This document shows positions 63,794 through 64,000 of a stretch of 64,000 nucleotides of DNA, piece after piece (position 1 is the first letter of the stretch; every line of letters starts with the position of its first letter). Source of the stretch: Mytilus galloprovincialis (taxonomy: Eukaryota > Mollusca > Bivalvia > Mytilida > Mytilidae); contig NC_134838.1 of assembly GCF_965363235.1 (NCBI RefSeq), forward strand, positions 3,477,001-3,541,000, given 5' to 3'. The position numbers were made by a program, and so were the translations under genes. A model generated the notes under the pieces. That model was not told where the DNA came from and ran no database searches. It worked only from the letters and a program-made list of their open reading frames with translations.

Positions 63794-63898
63794 CGAGATT
63801 GCTCTGACGTCACGTCCAAACGTATTTTAACCAGACAAGCTTGGCCGTGGGAGCTTGTCTGGAAAGACACCCGTTGGTCGCCACTCAGAGCAATCTCG
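63794..63898. mobile_element. Small hairpin element (MITE-like)
   Basis: Outer arms CGAGATTGCTCTGA (63794-63807) and their exact complement (63885-63898), plus inner arms CCAGACAAGC/GCTTGTCTGG, form a nested hairpin. It includes the palindrome TGACGTCA at 63805-63812. No target duplication was identified. Confidence 0.6.
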
Positions 63899-64000
63899 AG
63901 GTAAAGTAGTTCATTTTAAATGACTGATGGAGATGGGGCTGATAATCTCCATTGATATGAGTAGTGATGTGTTAATACAACTACCTTTCAATTATCATTA

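Overview
The window looks like bivalve mollusc nuclear DNA, most probably a mussel (Mytilus or a close relative). It is AT-rich, the genes are split by many introns, and most non-coding sequence is dispersed repeats, tandem arrays and small terminal-inverted-repeat (TIR) elements of kinds I recall from mussel genomes. The organism call is inference from gene content and repeat style; no species marker is present.

Layout: (1) 344-24931, + strand: a complete nischarin (NISCH) gene. Seventeen coding exons that I joined by splice sites and reading phase give 1351 codons plus stop: PX domain, leucine-rich repeats, a Ser-rich linker, and an 821-residue C-terminal region mostly on one 2.46-kb exon. 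(2) 24932-33958: NISCH 3' region, a possible orphan exon, and two tandem arrays: a 28/29-bp satellite (27594-28757) and a 52-bp satellite of about 62 units (29338-32560). (3) 33959-47559, - strand: a complete S-methyl-5'-thioadenosine phosphorylase (MTAP) gene, nine coding exons, 279 aa, starting from an 18-bp first coding exon. Its introns hold several young TIR elements. (4) about 48030-51437: a broken Penelope-like element carrying a nested 1.3-kb TIR element, then the 3' end of a LINE. (5) 52218-60483, + strand: a complete single-pass receptor gene, eight coding exons, 445 aa: signal peptide, fucolectin/F5-8C-like lectin domain, EGF-like modules, one membrane span and a Tyr-rich tail. (6) 60484-64000: a tRNA-derived SINE, the last exon of an unrecognised - strand gene (63372-63485), and a hairpin element near the right edge.

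The three complete genes do not form a pathway. Nischarin is a membrane-associated scaffold (PX/PI3P, integrin and Rac/PAK signalling in vertebrates), MTAP is the methionine-salvage enzyme, and the third gene is a surface receptor, plausibly immune. The most unusual signal is structural: four short tandem duplications in these three genes span an exon/intron boundary and copy the splice site with it. Second is the range of TIR elements with readable termini and target duplications, including two near-identical 518-bp copies in MTAP introns and a 1.2-kb element sharing their terminal motif.
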